Positions 55,841-64,000 of a DNA stretch of 64,000 bases are shown piece by piece. A model generated the notes under the pieces. The model was not told the origin of the DNA. It did no database searches and saw only the letters and a list, made by a program, of their open reading frames with translations. Source of the DNA: an uncultured Bacteroidota bacterium. Lineage in GTDB: Bacteria; Bacteroidota; Bacteroidia; Flavobacteriales; Flavobacteriaceae. The position numbers and the translations under genes were made by a program. Position 1 is the stretch's first letter; every line of letters starts with the position of its first letter. The stretch lies in the NCBI GenBank assembly GCA_913047695.1, contig CAJWUI010000007.1, forward strand, positions 1-64,000, in the 5' to 3' direction.

Positions 55841-57148
55841 CTATCTCATATAAAAAGTCCATGAAAAAGTAGAATCATCGGATAACCCATTACCCTCTTT
55901 TTGAACTGTAACAATTTCAGCAAAAATAGAGGCGTCTATTTCAAATGTGCTCTCATCGGATTTGTCATCAAAAATTTTATCGACTGATTCTACATCTGAA
56001 CAAATATTTCCATTACCATCTAGTGGATGTAATATATCTATGTTTGCAAAAGTTAGAGTTCCAGCTGTATATGTTAAAGCATCAGCAGAAGCATCTAACT
56101 CCACATCTTTACCACCAGCAAAATCTTTGAGTAAAATGTTTAATATATCACCAGTTGCCCCTTTTCTAAAATCAGCCATCTCACCATCTACACCTTCAGC
56201 ATCACAGTCATCAGTTGCACCAATTACTGTTGCATTTTTAAGGGTAAATCTTCCAGGTGCTGATCCCTCAGGGCCATCAATTTCAAAGCCATGATCTGAG
56301 GCAGCAGTTAAGACAACTAGAGCGCCGTCTATTGTTCCAGCATACCCTTGGTCTATATCTATTGCATCATCGCCTTGCCCCCAGACAAGAAGATTTGTTG
56401 CTTTAACAGTACCACCAAAAAATTCAATTCCATCATCGACATTTCCCAAAACTTCAATTTGATTGACAGTAGTACCAGATCCAACCCCACCTAAAGTCAA
56501 ACCATTAATTTCGTTACCCTCACCAATTTCAGCTCCTCCATGACGGATAGAAATATATTGAAAAGAACCAGAGTTGTCATCAGCTACTGAGCCGCCATAA
56601 AGTCCATTAGTATCTGAGGTTGGTATACCCTCAATTTGAAGTTCAGTTACATCACTTTTAAATGAACAAGGTGCTTTTCCTAATATTAAAAGTCCTCCCC
56701 AAAGACCTCGAGTATCAACTTTTAAAGCCGGACCACTTTCAGGATAAGTACCCCCAACTTCAATGTTGTCAGCTGCGGCAGTCATTATGATTGGATTATC
56801 AGCTGTTCCGTTTGCGATTATTTTTCCGCCTCTGGCAACTATTAATGTTGAGGCATCAGCACCGGTTCCTGGTGCTGCTTTTATAATTGTTCCAGCAGGT
56901 ATGGTCAATGTTATACCATCAGTTACAGAAACTCTCCCTTTAATTAGCCATATCTTTGAAGCATCTAGGGTTTTATTTTCTGTAATGTTACCTTCAAGAG
57001 TTGAATCTGCGAATGGATCTACTTCATCTGTATTTGTTTCAGTTACAGTTTCAGTAACAATAACATATTCAATAACTGGGTCTTCTTCAGAACATGCTAT
57101 AATTAATAAAGTAAATAGATAGAAAAAAGATAGTTTATAGTTTTTCAT
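55841..57148 (-). CDS. surface lipoprotein with beta-helix-like repeats
   Basis: A 435-aa lipoprotein (signal ending LLIIAC, Cys 19). A Thr/Glu-rich acidic linker follows, then many short Gly-, Asn- and Asp-rich strands (TIPAGTIIKAAPGTG, GGKIIANGTADNPIIM, GNVDDGIEFFGGTVK, GQGDDAIDIDQGYAG) typical of a right-handed beta-helix. The family is widespread in Bacteroidota, often next to a TonB receptor, and has been mislabelled as a transporter. It is first in the operon with the receptor (33 bp apart) and PiT. It probably binds substrate or partner on the cell surface; the ligand is unknown. Confidence 0.8.
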   Translation of the reverse strand: MKNYKLSFFYLFTLLIIACSEEDPVIEYVIVTETVTETNTDEVDPFADSTLEGNITENKTLDASKIWLIKGRVSVTDGITLTIPAGTIIKAAPGTGADASTLIVARGGKIIANGTADNPIIMTAAADNIEVGGTYPESGPALKVDTRGLWGGLLILGKAPCSFKSDVTELQIEGIPTSDTNGLYGGSVADDNSGSFQYISIRHGGAEIGEGNEINGLTLGGVGSGTTVNQIEVLGNVDDGIEFFGGTVKATNLLVWGQGDDAIDIDQGYAGTIDGALVVLTAASDHGFEIDGPEGSAPGRFTLKNATVIGATDDCDAEGVDGEMADFRKGATGDILNILLKDFAGGKDVELDASADALTYTAGTLTFANIDILHPLDGNGNICSDVESVDKIFDDKSDESTFEIDASIFAEIVTVQKEGNGLSDDSTFSWTFYMR

Positions 57149-57171
57149 TTATATTGTAATTAATTATATAA

Positions 57172-57179
57172 CAAATTTA
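57172..57179 (-). promoter_or_regulatory. -7 box TAAATTTG for the lipoprotein-TonB-PiT operon
   Basis: On the minus strand TAAATTTG matches TAnnTTTG and lies 24 nt before the lipoprotein ATG. It is the only such box I found ahead of the three-gene unit. Confidence 0.5.
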
Positions 57180-57308
57180 TTTTACCACCATAATTATTTT
57201 TTTATCAGAAAGTTAACTTTGAGTATCATAGAATTAAATAAATATTAATTAAAATTAATTTTGATAATCTTAAATTAATATAAGGATGATGTTTGGTAAC
57301 TTTACCTT

Positions 57309-58628
57309 ATGATTTGGGAATCACTTCTTTCATTAAAACGTTTTGGAGATACCAACAAGCGCCTTAGAATTGAGCAGGACAATTTGCGTTTGGGATTTGA
57401 AGTAGATTATGACAGAGTAGTTTTTTCAAATGCATTTCGAAGTCTTCAGGATAAAACACAAGTAATACCTTTTTCCAAAACAGATTTTGTTCATACTCGA
57501 CTGACACATAGCCTTGAAGTTTCAGTTGTTGGAAGAAGTTTAGGGCGAATGGCCGGCCATGCCATCTTGCAGAAACACCCACATCTAAAACAATCATTAG
57601 GATATCAATCAAATGATTTTGGTGCTATAACTGCTGCAGCTTCTTTAGCTCATGACATAGGAAATCCCCCATTTGGGCATAGTGGTGAAAAAGCTATTGG
57701 CCACTTTTTTAGTTCAGGAGAGGGTGTAAAGTACAAGAATAAGTTAACTGATAAGGAATATCAAGATTTGTGTGATTTTGAGGGTAATGCTAATGGGTTT
57801 AAAATTTTAACTGAATCAAATCTAGGAACACAAGGTGGACTTAGACTTAGTTATGCCACTTTAGGAGCATTTGTTAAGTATCCAAAAGCTAGTTTACCTG
57901 TAAAACCTACACCCCACGTAGCGAACAAAAAATATGGCTACTTTCAATTACAAAAAACATTTTTCAAAGAAGTAGCAGATGAATTATCATTAATTGATGG
58001 AGAAAAAACTTTTCGTCATCCATTGACCTATTTGGTTGAAGCTGCAGATGATATTTGCTACACGATTATTGACTTTGAAGATGGAATCAACTTAGGATGG
58101 ATATCAGAAGAATTTGCATTAGAATATTTAATCAATCTAGTAAAAGACCAAATTGATTCTAAAAAATATGCACAACTTGCTTTTAAACCGCAAAGATTAG
58201 GTTATTTAAGAGCACTTGCCATAAACAGTATGATCAAAGATGCTGTCGATACATTTGTTAACAATGAACACAGTATACTCTTAGGAACTTTTAGTCAAAG
58301 CCTTTTGGAAAAAAGTAGATTTAAACCTCAGATTGAGGATATTATTAAAATAAGTGTTGAGAATGTTTATCAATCAAAAGAAGTAATTCAAAAAGAGGTC
58401 ATGGGGCATAGGGCTATAACCACATTACTAGAACACTATTGTGAGGCAGCGGTAAGAAGCTTCAACAATAAGGCTAATGTTCATGATAAATTGATCCTTT
58501 CTTTAGTCCCAGAGGGAATTTCAATGGCTGGGAAAACACTATATGAAACTTTATTGAATTCAAGCTGTTTTGTTGCAAGCTTATCTGATGGTAAGGCATT
58601 GAGAATGGCAAAAGATATTGGAGGTTAA
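57309..58628 (+). CDS. dgt: deoxyguanosinetriphosphate triphosphohydrolase
   Basis: A 439-aa HD-domain enzyme splitting dGTP to deoxyguanosine and triphosphate. The N-terminal DYDRVVFSNAFRSLQDKTQV (metal/substrate region), FVHTRLTHSLEVSVVGRSLG with the first His, and SLAHDIGNPPFGHSGEKA with the HD pair (about 114-131) are the dGTPase signatures. YLVEAADDICYTIIDFEDG carries the last Asp. It acts in nucleotide-pool balance. Divergent from the lipoprotein operon. Confidence 0.93.
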   Translation: MIWESLLSLKRFGDTNKRLRIEQDNLRLGFEVDYDRVVFSNAFRSLQDKTQVIPFSKTDFVHTRLTHSLEVSVVGRSLGRMAGHAILQKHPHLKQSLGYQSNDFGAITAAASLAHDIGNPPFGHSGEKAIGHFFSSGEGVKYKNKLTDKEYQDLCDFEGNANGFKILTESNLGTQGGLRLSYATLGAFVKYPKASLPVKPTPHVANKKYGYFQLQKTFFKEVADELSLIDGEKTFRHPLTYLVEAADDICYTIIDFEDGINLGWISEEFALEYLINLVKDQIDSKKYAQLAFKPQRLGYLRALAINSMIKDAVDTFVNNEHSILLGTFSQSLLEKSRFKPQIEDIIKISVENVYQSKEVIQKEVMGHRAITTLLEHYCEAAVRSFNNKANVHDKLILSLVPEGISMAGKTLYETLLNSSCFVASLSDGKALRMAKDIGG

Positions 58629-58678
58629 ATAGATTCGTTAATTATCTTTTTACTGATTACCTTTAACGAAAATTGTAT

Positions 58679-59905
58679 ATGCGCTGGCTAATAACCCTGC
58701 TACTTTTAGTTTTTTTTCAGTGGTATAGCTACCAAGCTTTAAAAACTGCCATATCAAACCGTTGGATACTTTATGGGTATGTATTTTTTACTGTAATCAT
58801 TGTAGGGAACCTTTTATTTTATACTTTGATTTTAGAAAGAAATACAACTAACGAACCCCGCCTTATGTATGCAATTGGTTTTTTTCTTTCTCTTTTAATT
58901 TTTCAACTGCTTGTAAGTGTAATACTTCTAGCTGAGGATGTTTTTAGGATTCCCCAAGCTTTATATAGTTTTTTAAAAAGGGTACCAGAGCAAACAAAAT
59001 TTATTCCTTCTCGCAGAAAAATTATTTCTCAAATTGCACTCGGTCTAGCTTCAATCCCATTCGCATCTCTTTTATACGGCATGTACCGTGGAAAATATAA
59101 TTATAAAGTTTTGTCCTATAAATTAGAATTTGAGGACCTCCCTGATGCATTTGATGGATTCAAGATTACACAAATTTCAGATATACATAGTGGGAGTTTT
59201 GATAATCAAATTAAAGTAAAGTATGGTGTAGATTTAGTAAATAAACAAAAATCAGACTTAGTACTATTCACAGGTGATCTTGTCAACAATCGTGCAGATG
59301 AAATCAAGCCATGGATTAAAATATTTAATAAAATTAAAGCAGAATTTGGTATTTTTTCAATTTTGGGTAACCATGACTATGGTGATTATATGCGCTGGGA
59401 AAGTCCAGCTGCTAAGAGAAAAAATATGGAAGATTTATATGATGCTCACAACGAAATGGGATGGGATTTACTACTTAATGAATCTCGTTTTATAGAAAAA
59501 GATGGAGAGCGATTAGCTATAATTGGAGTTGAAAATTGGGGATCTGGATTTAAAAAAGCGGGAGATCTTAACAAAGCTCTCAATAAGGTTTCCGAAAAAG
59601 ATTTTAAAATTCTGATGACCCACGACCCTTCCCATTGGGAAGCACAAGTTATTCCGCATCCATTTAAAATTCATCTTACTTTAAGCGGGCATACTCACGG
59701 CATGCAATTTGGAATTGAAATACCTGGAATTATCAAATGGAGTCCAGCAAAATGGCGCTATAAACAATGGGCAGGAGTATATGGTGAAAACAAACAGTAT
59801 TTAAATGTCAACAGGGGGTTTGGTTACTTAGCCTACCCTGGGAGAGTCGGAATGTGGCCAGAAGTTTCAGTCATAACTTTATCAAAGTCAAAATCAAGCA
59901 TTTAA
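58679..59905 (+). CDS. membrane-anchored metallophosphoesterase (YaeI/YkuE-like)
   Basis: A 408-aa protein. I use ATG 58679 instead of the track's TTG. Three to four N-terminal membrane helices (about 1-95) and another hydrophobic stretch near 120 precede a calcineurin-like domain: ITQISDIHSG, LVLFTGDLVNN, ILGNHDYGDYMRW, MTHDPSHW, and LSGHTHGMQFG, the full set of metal ligands. Family members hydrolyse phosphoesters, including lipid A-related UDP-sugars or glycerophospholipids; the substrate here is unknown. The next gene starts 37 bp on. Confidence 0.88.
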   Translation: MRWLITLLLLVFFQWYSYQALKTAISNRWILYGYVFFTVIIVGNLLFYTLILERNTTNEPRLMYAIGFFLSLLIFQLLVSVILLAEDVFRIPQALYSFLKRVPEQTKFIPSRRKIISQIALGLASIPFASLLYGMYRGKYNYKVLSYKLEFEDLPDAFDGFKITQISDIHSGSFDNQIKVKYGVDLVNKQKSDLVLFTGDLVNNRADEIKPWIKIFNKIKAEFGIFSILGNHDYGDYMRWESPAAKRKNMEDLYDAHNEMGWDLLLNESRFIEKDGERLAIIGVENWGSGFKKAGDLNKALNKVSEKDFKILMTHDPSHWEAQVIPHPFKIHLTLSGHTHGMQFGIEIPGIIKWSPAKWRYKQWAGVYGENKQYLNVNRGFGYLAYPGRVGMWPEVSVITLSKSKSSI

Positions 59906-59942
59906 TTGATTTTTTTACATTTGTTTTAAATTTTTAAAGTGA

Positions 59943-60242
59943 ATGTCAAAATTCGGTGAGCTTTTAGATGAAAAAATTCCAATTCTTCTTGCATTTTTTA
60001 GAAGTCAAGAAGAGGCGTCGCAGGACATGAATCCCATTTTAAAAGATGTGGCTGCTGCCATGGGTGATAAAGGCAAGGTAATTAAAATTGATGTTGATAA
60101 AAATCAACAATTATCAGAGGCATTAAGAGTTAAAGTGCTACCGACACTTATGATATATAAGTTAAGTGAAATGGTCTGGCGTCAAAGTGGTGAACAAGAC
60201 GCTAATACATTAATTAGTCTTCTGAAAGATCATATAGATTAA
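59943..60242 (+). CDS. thioredoxin-fold protein lacking the CxxC motif
   Basis: A 99-aa cytoplasmic protein. The thioredoxin layout is clear: IPILLAFFRS strand, a helix, KVIKIDVDKNQQLSEALRV, the cis-Pro strand VKVLPTLMIYK and a final helix. At the active-site position, where WCGPC normally stands, it reads FRSQEEA, and the whole protein contains no Cys. It cannot do thiol chemistry and may act as a structural or chaperone-like partner. It is convergent with the DUF2723 gene, with 4 bp between stops. Confidence 0.8.
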   Translation: MSKFGELLDEKIPILLAFFRSQEEASQDMNPILKDVAAAMGDKGKVIKIDVDKNQQLSEALRVKVLPTLMIYKLSEMVWRQSGEQDANTLISLLKDHID

Positions 60243-60246
60243 TAAA

Positions 60247-63200
60247 TCATTCTTTTTTATTTTTTTCATTCAATCTAACTACGTTTTGATTGTATTGAGT
60301 TTCTAATTTTTTAAAAAATTCAGAATTATCATACTTATTTACGATTTGAAGAAAATAATTATAGGCAACCCACTCATTTTCAATTCTATCTTTTAGTTGC
60401 GCTCGATTTGAAATGGGGAATTGGGTATACAATTCCATTCTTTCACTATACTCATTAGCGATTTGTATGCTTAAATTTTGTGCTGATTGTATATCACCAA
60501 TAATGAAAAAACCTTCTGCTACATCTACAAGATTTGTATAAAACTCGTAATCTCCATAGAGATATTTAAAAGGACGAATAGCAGTTGTGAAATTATTTAA
60601 AGATGGCTTTAACTCTGATTTGTCAGCGTGTTTTAATTCAGCTTCAATAAGAGATCTGTAACGTTCAATTTCAGTTACAATTTCCTCACCTAACTCATAT
60701 TGTCTTTCTGCGGATAGAGAATTAAAATATTTAAGCCGATCAAAATACTTATAACCAATTTTTTTCGATAAACCTTGTGCAACTTTAACATCATTTATCC
60801 TGTAATAACCATCAACAAAGGGAACAAGTAAACTATAATAACCAAAATAGTCTAAAGGCATTTTTTCGATAGCAAGATCCATTACTTTTTTTGCTTTTTC
60901 AGTTTTATTTTCATTTATCAATTGTTCTGCTAAACGAGCCATATTACTTCTAAATGAAATACTATTTTTTCTTGTTTCAGGATCATGATAGATATCTTCC
61001 CGCTCGGAATTACCCCAATTCCAATTAAGTACAATGTCATACATTAAATCACTATCTATTCTTCCCATTAGGTAGGGATTTTCTTTACCTAGGTTAGTTT
61101 CAATCGGAACCAATTTATAAACTAGTCCTTCCAGTTGGAGATATTTTTTCATCCATATGTATTCAGAATCTGAATAACTACCTCCTGTAAAATAAATAGG
61201 TCTTTCCCAGTCATTATTAGCCAGAATATCTAGCATCATCATTTGGTTTTTCAAAAGAGCTGTTTCTGGAAGATCTATATCTATATGTGACAAAATTTTG
61301 TCAGCATCCTCAGATTTGACAACACCGCTTTTCAAAACATTTTCCTTATTCACCGGAACACGAATTTTTCTTGTGGGATAAAAAACGCCTTCTTGCTGAC
61401 TTTTAGGTAGCTGGTTGGGATCACGACCTGTTTTGGTCAAAAAATCTTTAATCTTAGTGCGTGGGTGATCACTTGAAATCCAATTCATAAAGTCTTTAAT
61501 ATCCCATCTTACTGAATCCAAAACTGGCTGATATCTTATCACATCTCTTACTCCATATGCATACAAGTCATGTGTCATTTGTGAAGGTATAGGTTCACTT
61601 TCATAAGTTTTTCTCTTCATCTGATCTATATACCAATCGGTACCTAATAAACTTGAATTTATAGTACGCACATCGGTTCTGTACCCTTCAATGTCCTGAG
61701 CATACCATAACGCAAAAGTATCGTTATCACCAATTGTAAAAATTATTGCTCCTTTATCTTTTTGAATTGATTGCAAGTATGAGCGCGAAAGCGATTGGGC
61801 GGTGTAACGGTTTGAACGGTCATGGTCGTCCCAGTTTTGAAAAGCCATTAGAAATGGAACAGCTAACAAACATGTCAAGACCATAAGTGGTGAAGCGATA
61901 CGATTTGAAATATATCTACTTATTTTTTTGATTATCCCCATGCATCCCAAACCAATCCAGATGCTGAAAACATAAAAGGAACCTACAAGGGCATAATCTC
62001 GCTCTCTCGGTTCAAATGGTCGCTCATTAAGGTATACTTTCAATGCAACACCAGTAAACAGGAAAAAAAGCATTAGAACCCAAAATCTTTTTGGATCTTG
62101 GTTATACAAAAAATATAATCCAACAAGGCCTAGAAGAAAGGGTAGAAAGAAATATGTATTTCGGGCCTTATTATTTAAAGCATCATCATTTAAATTTTCT
62201 TGATTTCCAAGGCGGATTTTATCGATAAATGGTATTCCACTTATCCAGTTACCATCAAGAATATTATATTCCCCTTGGTTGTCGTTCTGTCTACCTGTGA
62301 AATTCCACATAAAATATCTCCAATACATATAACCTAGTTGATATTCTATGAAAAATCTCAGGTTAGAAAAAAAAGAGGGCTTTTCAATATCTAAATATGG
62401 ACTGAAAGTTTTTAAAAATTCATGAAATTGATCTCCATCAATTGATCCATCTGAAATATCTTCACGGAATTGATCAATCCTATTTTTCAATTGTGTATTA
62501 GAGCGATATTCTTGTTTAATCCTAAATTCTAAAGGTTCTGTAAAATTCATGTAGTTACCCGCGTGTTCACTACTCCAAAGGCGCGGTAGTATTCCATTAT
62601 GAGCGCTATTAGAATTATATCTGGCATCTTTCCAAAAATTAACAATCTTATACCTCCCTGTTTTATAATCTCTTTCATATTTGGGTTTATCGTCTATATA
62701 TGGTCTTTCAGGATCTTGCCCAGCATATACATCAGAAAACATTGGTCCATAAAAAAGTTTAGTTTCGGGATATTGTTCTAAATTATAATAAGCTAAAAGT
62801 AGGCGTGCATCTGATGGAGAATTTTCATTAATTACAGTATTTGCATTAGCACGGATAGGAATCATAATCCATGATGAGAAGCCTAAAAAAACAAATAGTA
62901 TTGCTAAAATTCCAGTATTTAAGTTTACAAGATTACGTTTTTGAGAAAATTTCAAACCAAAATAGAACAATCCAATAAGAATCAAAGCAGCTATTATTGT
63001 ACCACTATTAAATGGAAGCCCCATTGTATTTACAAAAAACACTTCAGCTTTTCCAAAAAATGCTAAAGTTGAGGGGAGTAACAATTTGAAGATGATAAGT
63101 AAAATTGCTGTTGAAATTAGGTTAGCATAAATAAAACCTTTGAGTGTTATCTGTTTGTAATTTTTAAAGTAATAAATCATTCCTAATGCAGGAATAGTTA

Positions 63201-63795
63201 AAAGGCCCATAAAGTGAACACCAAATGAAAGACCTATGACAAAAGCAATCATTAATAGCCATCGGTCTCCCCTTGAAGTATTCATTTCTTCTTCCCATTT
63301 TAATCCCAACCAAAATAATATTGAAAGAATCAGTGTAGCCATTGCATATACTTCAGTCTCAACTGCGTTAAACCAAAAACTGTCAGAAAAGCAAAACGAT
63401 AACGATCCTACTGCCGCACTACCAAAAAAACCTATGTGATCTGGAATTGAATCTAAATTTTTAAAAGAGGGAAGTTTTTTTAATAAAAGTGTTAGTGTCC
63501 AAAAAAGAAATAGAATAGTAAATGCTGATGAAAAAACAGACATATAATTTACCATTAAAGCTATTTTTTCTGGTCCTGAAGAAAATAATGCAAAAAAGGC
63601 ACCCATCATTTGAAAAAATGGGGCCCCAGGGGGATGTCCGACTTGAAGTTTGGCAGAGGTTGAGATATACTCTCCTGCATCCCAAAAACTTGCAGTTGGT
63701 TCAACTGTACTTCCAAATGTAAATAGGGCTATGGCAAAAACTGACCATCCAAAAACCAGATTCAAAATTCGATATGATGCATTTGAGTTTTGCAT
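60247..63795 (-). CDS. DUF2723 membrane glycosyltransferase (GT117/TMEM260-like)
   Basis: An 1182-aa protein. The N-terminal DUF2723 domain (about 1-200) has TVEPTASFWDAGEYI, where the acidic residues fit a GT-C active site, and KLQVGHPPGAPFFQMMG. More than ten membrane helices extend to about residue 660. The C-terminal half is soluble and includes a region of TPR-like helices. The family is related to human TMEM260, a protein O-mannosyltransferase; in Bacteroidota it is thought to glycosylate exported proteins. Specific substrates are unknown. Length and domain order are normal for the phylum. Confidence 0.9.
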   Translation of the reverse strand: MQNSNASYRILNLVFGWSVFAIALFTFGSTVEPTASFWDAGEYISTSAKLQVGHPPGAPFFQMMGAFFALFSSGPEKIALMVNYMSVFSSAFTILFLFWTLTLLLKKLPSFKNLDSIPDHIGFFGSAAVGSLSFCFSDSFWFNAVETEVYAMATLILSILFWLGLKWEEEMNTSRGDRWLLMIAFVIGLSFGVHFMGLLTIPALGMIYYFKNYKQITLKGFIYANLISTAILLIIFKLLLPSTLAFFGKAEVFFVNTMGLPFNSGTIIAALILIGLFYFGLKFSQKRNLVNLNTGILAILFVFLGFSSWIMIPIRANANTVINENSPSDARLLLAYYNLEQYPETKLFYGPMFSDVYAGQDPERPYIDDKPKYERDYKTGRYKIVNFWKDARYNSNSAHNGILPRLWSSEHAGNYMNFTEPLEFRIKQEYRSNTQLKNRIDQFREDISDGSIDGDQFHEFLKTFSPYLDIEKPSFFSNLRFFIEYQLGYMYWRYFMWNFTGRQNDNQGEYNILDGNWISGIPFIDKIRLGNQENLNDDALNNKARNTYFFLPFLLGLVGLYFLYNQDPKRFWVLMLFFLFTGVALKVYLNERPFEPRERDYALVGSFYVFSIWIGLGCMGIIKKISRYISNRIASPLMVLTCLLAVPFLMAFQNWDDHDRSNRYTAQSLSRSYLQSIQKDKGAIIFTIGDNDTFALWYAQDIEGYRTDVRTINSSLLGTDWYIDQMKRKTYESEPIPSQMTHDLYAYGVRDVIRYQPVLDSVRWDIKDFMNWISSDHPRTKIKDFLTKTGRDPNQLPKSQQEGVFYPTRKIRVPVNKENVLKSGVVKSEDADKILSHIDIDLPETALLKNQMMMLDILANNDWERPIYFTGGSYSDSEYIWMKKYLQLEGLVYKLVPIETNLGKENPYLMGRIDSDLMYDIVLNWNWGNSEREDIYHDPETRKNSISFRSNMARLAEQLINENKTEKAKKVMDLAIEKMPLDYFGYYSLLVPFVDGYYRINDVKVAQGLSKKIGYKYFDRLKYFNSLSAERQYELGEEIVTEIERYRSLIEAELKHADKSELKPSLNNFTTAIRPFKYLYGDYEFYTNLVDVAEGFFIIGDIQSAQNLSIQIANEYSERMELYTQFPISNRAQLKDRIENEWVAYNYFLQIVNKYDNSEFFKKLETQYNQNVVRLNEKNKKE

Positions 63796-63872
63796 TAATT
63801 TTTTTTACGAATTTAATGATTAATAGAGGAAGAGAAAATGTATTTTGAACTGTATGGTTTTTTTAATAAAAC

Positions 63873-63903
63873 TTGGTGTAAAAAAAACTTTCACATAAAT
63901 TTG
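63873..63903 (+). promoter_or_regulatory. tRNA-Gln promoter (TTG-N20-TAAATTTG)
   Basis: A complete Bacteroidota-type promoter: TTG (63873-63875), a 20-nt spacer, and TAAATTTG (63896-63903), 9 nt before the tRNA. This is the best promoter match in the window. Confidence 0.7.
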
Positions 63904-63912
63904 CAGCTTAAT

Positions 63913-63985
63913 TGGCCTATGGTGTAACTGGCAACACGTCTGATTTTGGTTCAGAAGAGTCTAGGTTCGATCCCTAGTAGGCCAA
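63913..63985 (+). tRNA. tRNA-Gln (TTG anticodon)
   Basis: A full cloverleaf: acceptor TGGCCTA/TAGGCCA, D-stem GTGT/ACAC, anticodon stem TCTGA/TCAGA with loop TTTTGGT (anticodon TTG, reads CAA), T-stem CTAGG/CCTAG with loop TTCGATC, and discriminator A. CCA is not encoded. Confidence 0.95.
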
Positions 63986-64000
63986 CTACTTTAAGTCCTC

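Noticed and set aside
56763-57122. 119-aa plus-strand ORF opposite the lipoprotein gene
   Set aside because: A shadow of the repetitive beta-helix coding strand.

Overview
The window looks like chromosomal DNA of a marine-type Flavobacteriaceae (phylum Bacteroidota). The evidence is its low G+C (about one third by eye), AT-rich short leaders, Bacteroidota-type -7 promoter boxes (TAnnTTTG), many secreted proteins with short signal peptides ending in SFSQ/AQ, a type IX secretion (T9SS type B) C-terminal domain, a TonB receptor with a carboxypeptidase-regulatory-like plug extension, a PiT transporter with a PhoU-like tail, and the hem gene order. The species cannot be named from the sequence. 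No insertion sequence, prophage, CRISPR array or rRNA was seen.

Layout. 1-12.4 kb is an accessory envelope/secretion region: a NagX-like membrane acyltransferase, a three-gene exported-protein operon (unknown lipocalin-like protein, serine hydrolase, Tat-exported metallophosphoesterase), a DUF2911 lipoprotein, a small ribbon-helix-helix-like protein, an NTF2/SnoaL-like lipoprotein, two paralogous secreted proteins flanking a Tat-exported sugar-isomerase-like protein, a PQQ dehydrogenase with an internal cytochrome c domain, and a PHB-depolymerase-like esterase. 12.4-21.1 kb holds tRNA-Arg(CCT), an alpha/beta hydrolase, a giant BspA/Ig-like/TSP3/T9SS surface protein whose start is disrupted or non-canonical, a small membrane protein and a metalloprotease lipoprotein.

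21.2-28.4 kb holds a monomeric-sarcosine-oxidase-type flavoenzyme, a serine hydrolase and a tight four-gene operon that matches the D-hydroxyproline route of trans-4-hydroxy-L-proline catabolism (deaminase, semialdehyde dehydrogenase, 2-epimerase, D-amino-acid dehydrogenase). 28.4-39.5 kb is a heme cluster: hemA-C-D-E-F, an antiporter and hemB on the minus strand, and an AraC regulator, hemH, a MATE exporter and hemJ on the plus strand. Only hemL is missing for the C5/protoporphyrin route. hemJ overlaps an orphan histidine kinase.

39.5-50.7 kb is mostly housekeeping: bacilliredoxin, TerB-DnaJ protein, HupE/UreJ-like protein, dCMP deaminase, S41 protease, MarC, DUF3109, class Ia ribonucleotide reductase (nrdB-nrdA with a strong terminator) and a MORN-like protein. 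50.7-57.1 kb is a minus-strand operon of surface lipoprotein, TonB receptor and PiT-PhoU transporter, a plausible outer-to-inner-membrane phosphate route. The right end holds dgt, a membrane metallophosphoesterase, a thioredoxin-fold protein lacking CxxC, a large DUF2723 membrane glycosyltransferase and tRNA-Gln(TTG).

The most unusual signals are the broken or ATC start of the giant T9SS protein and a recurrent TTTGTATATTG element about 20-30 nt in front of several secreted-protein genes in the first 14 kb, which suggests a shared promoter class. I found no clearly new defence or mobile system.
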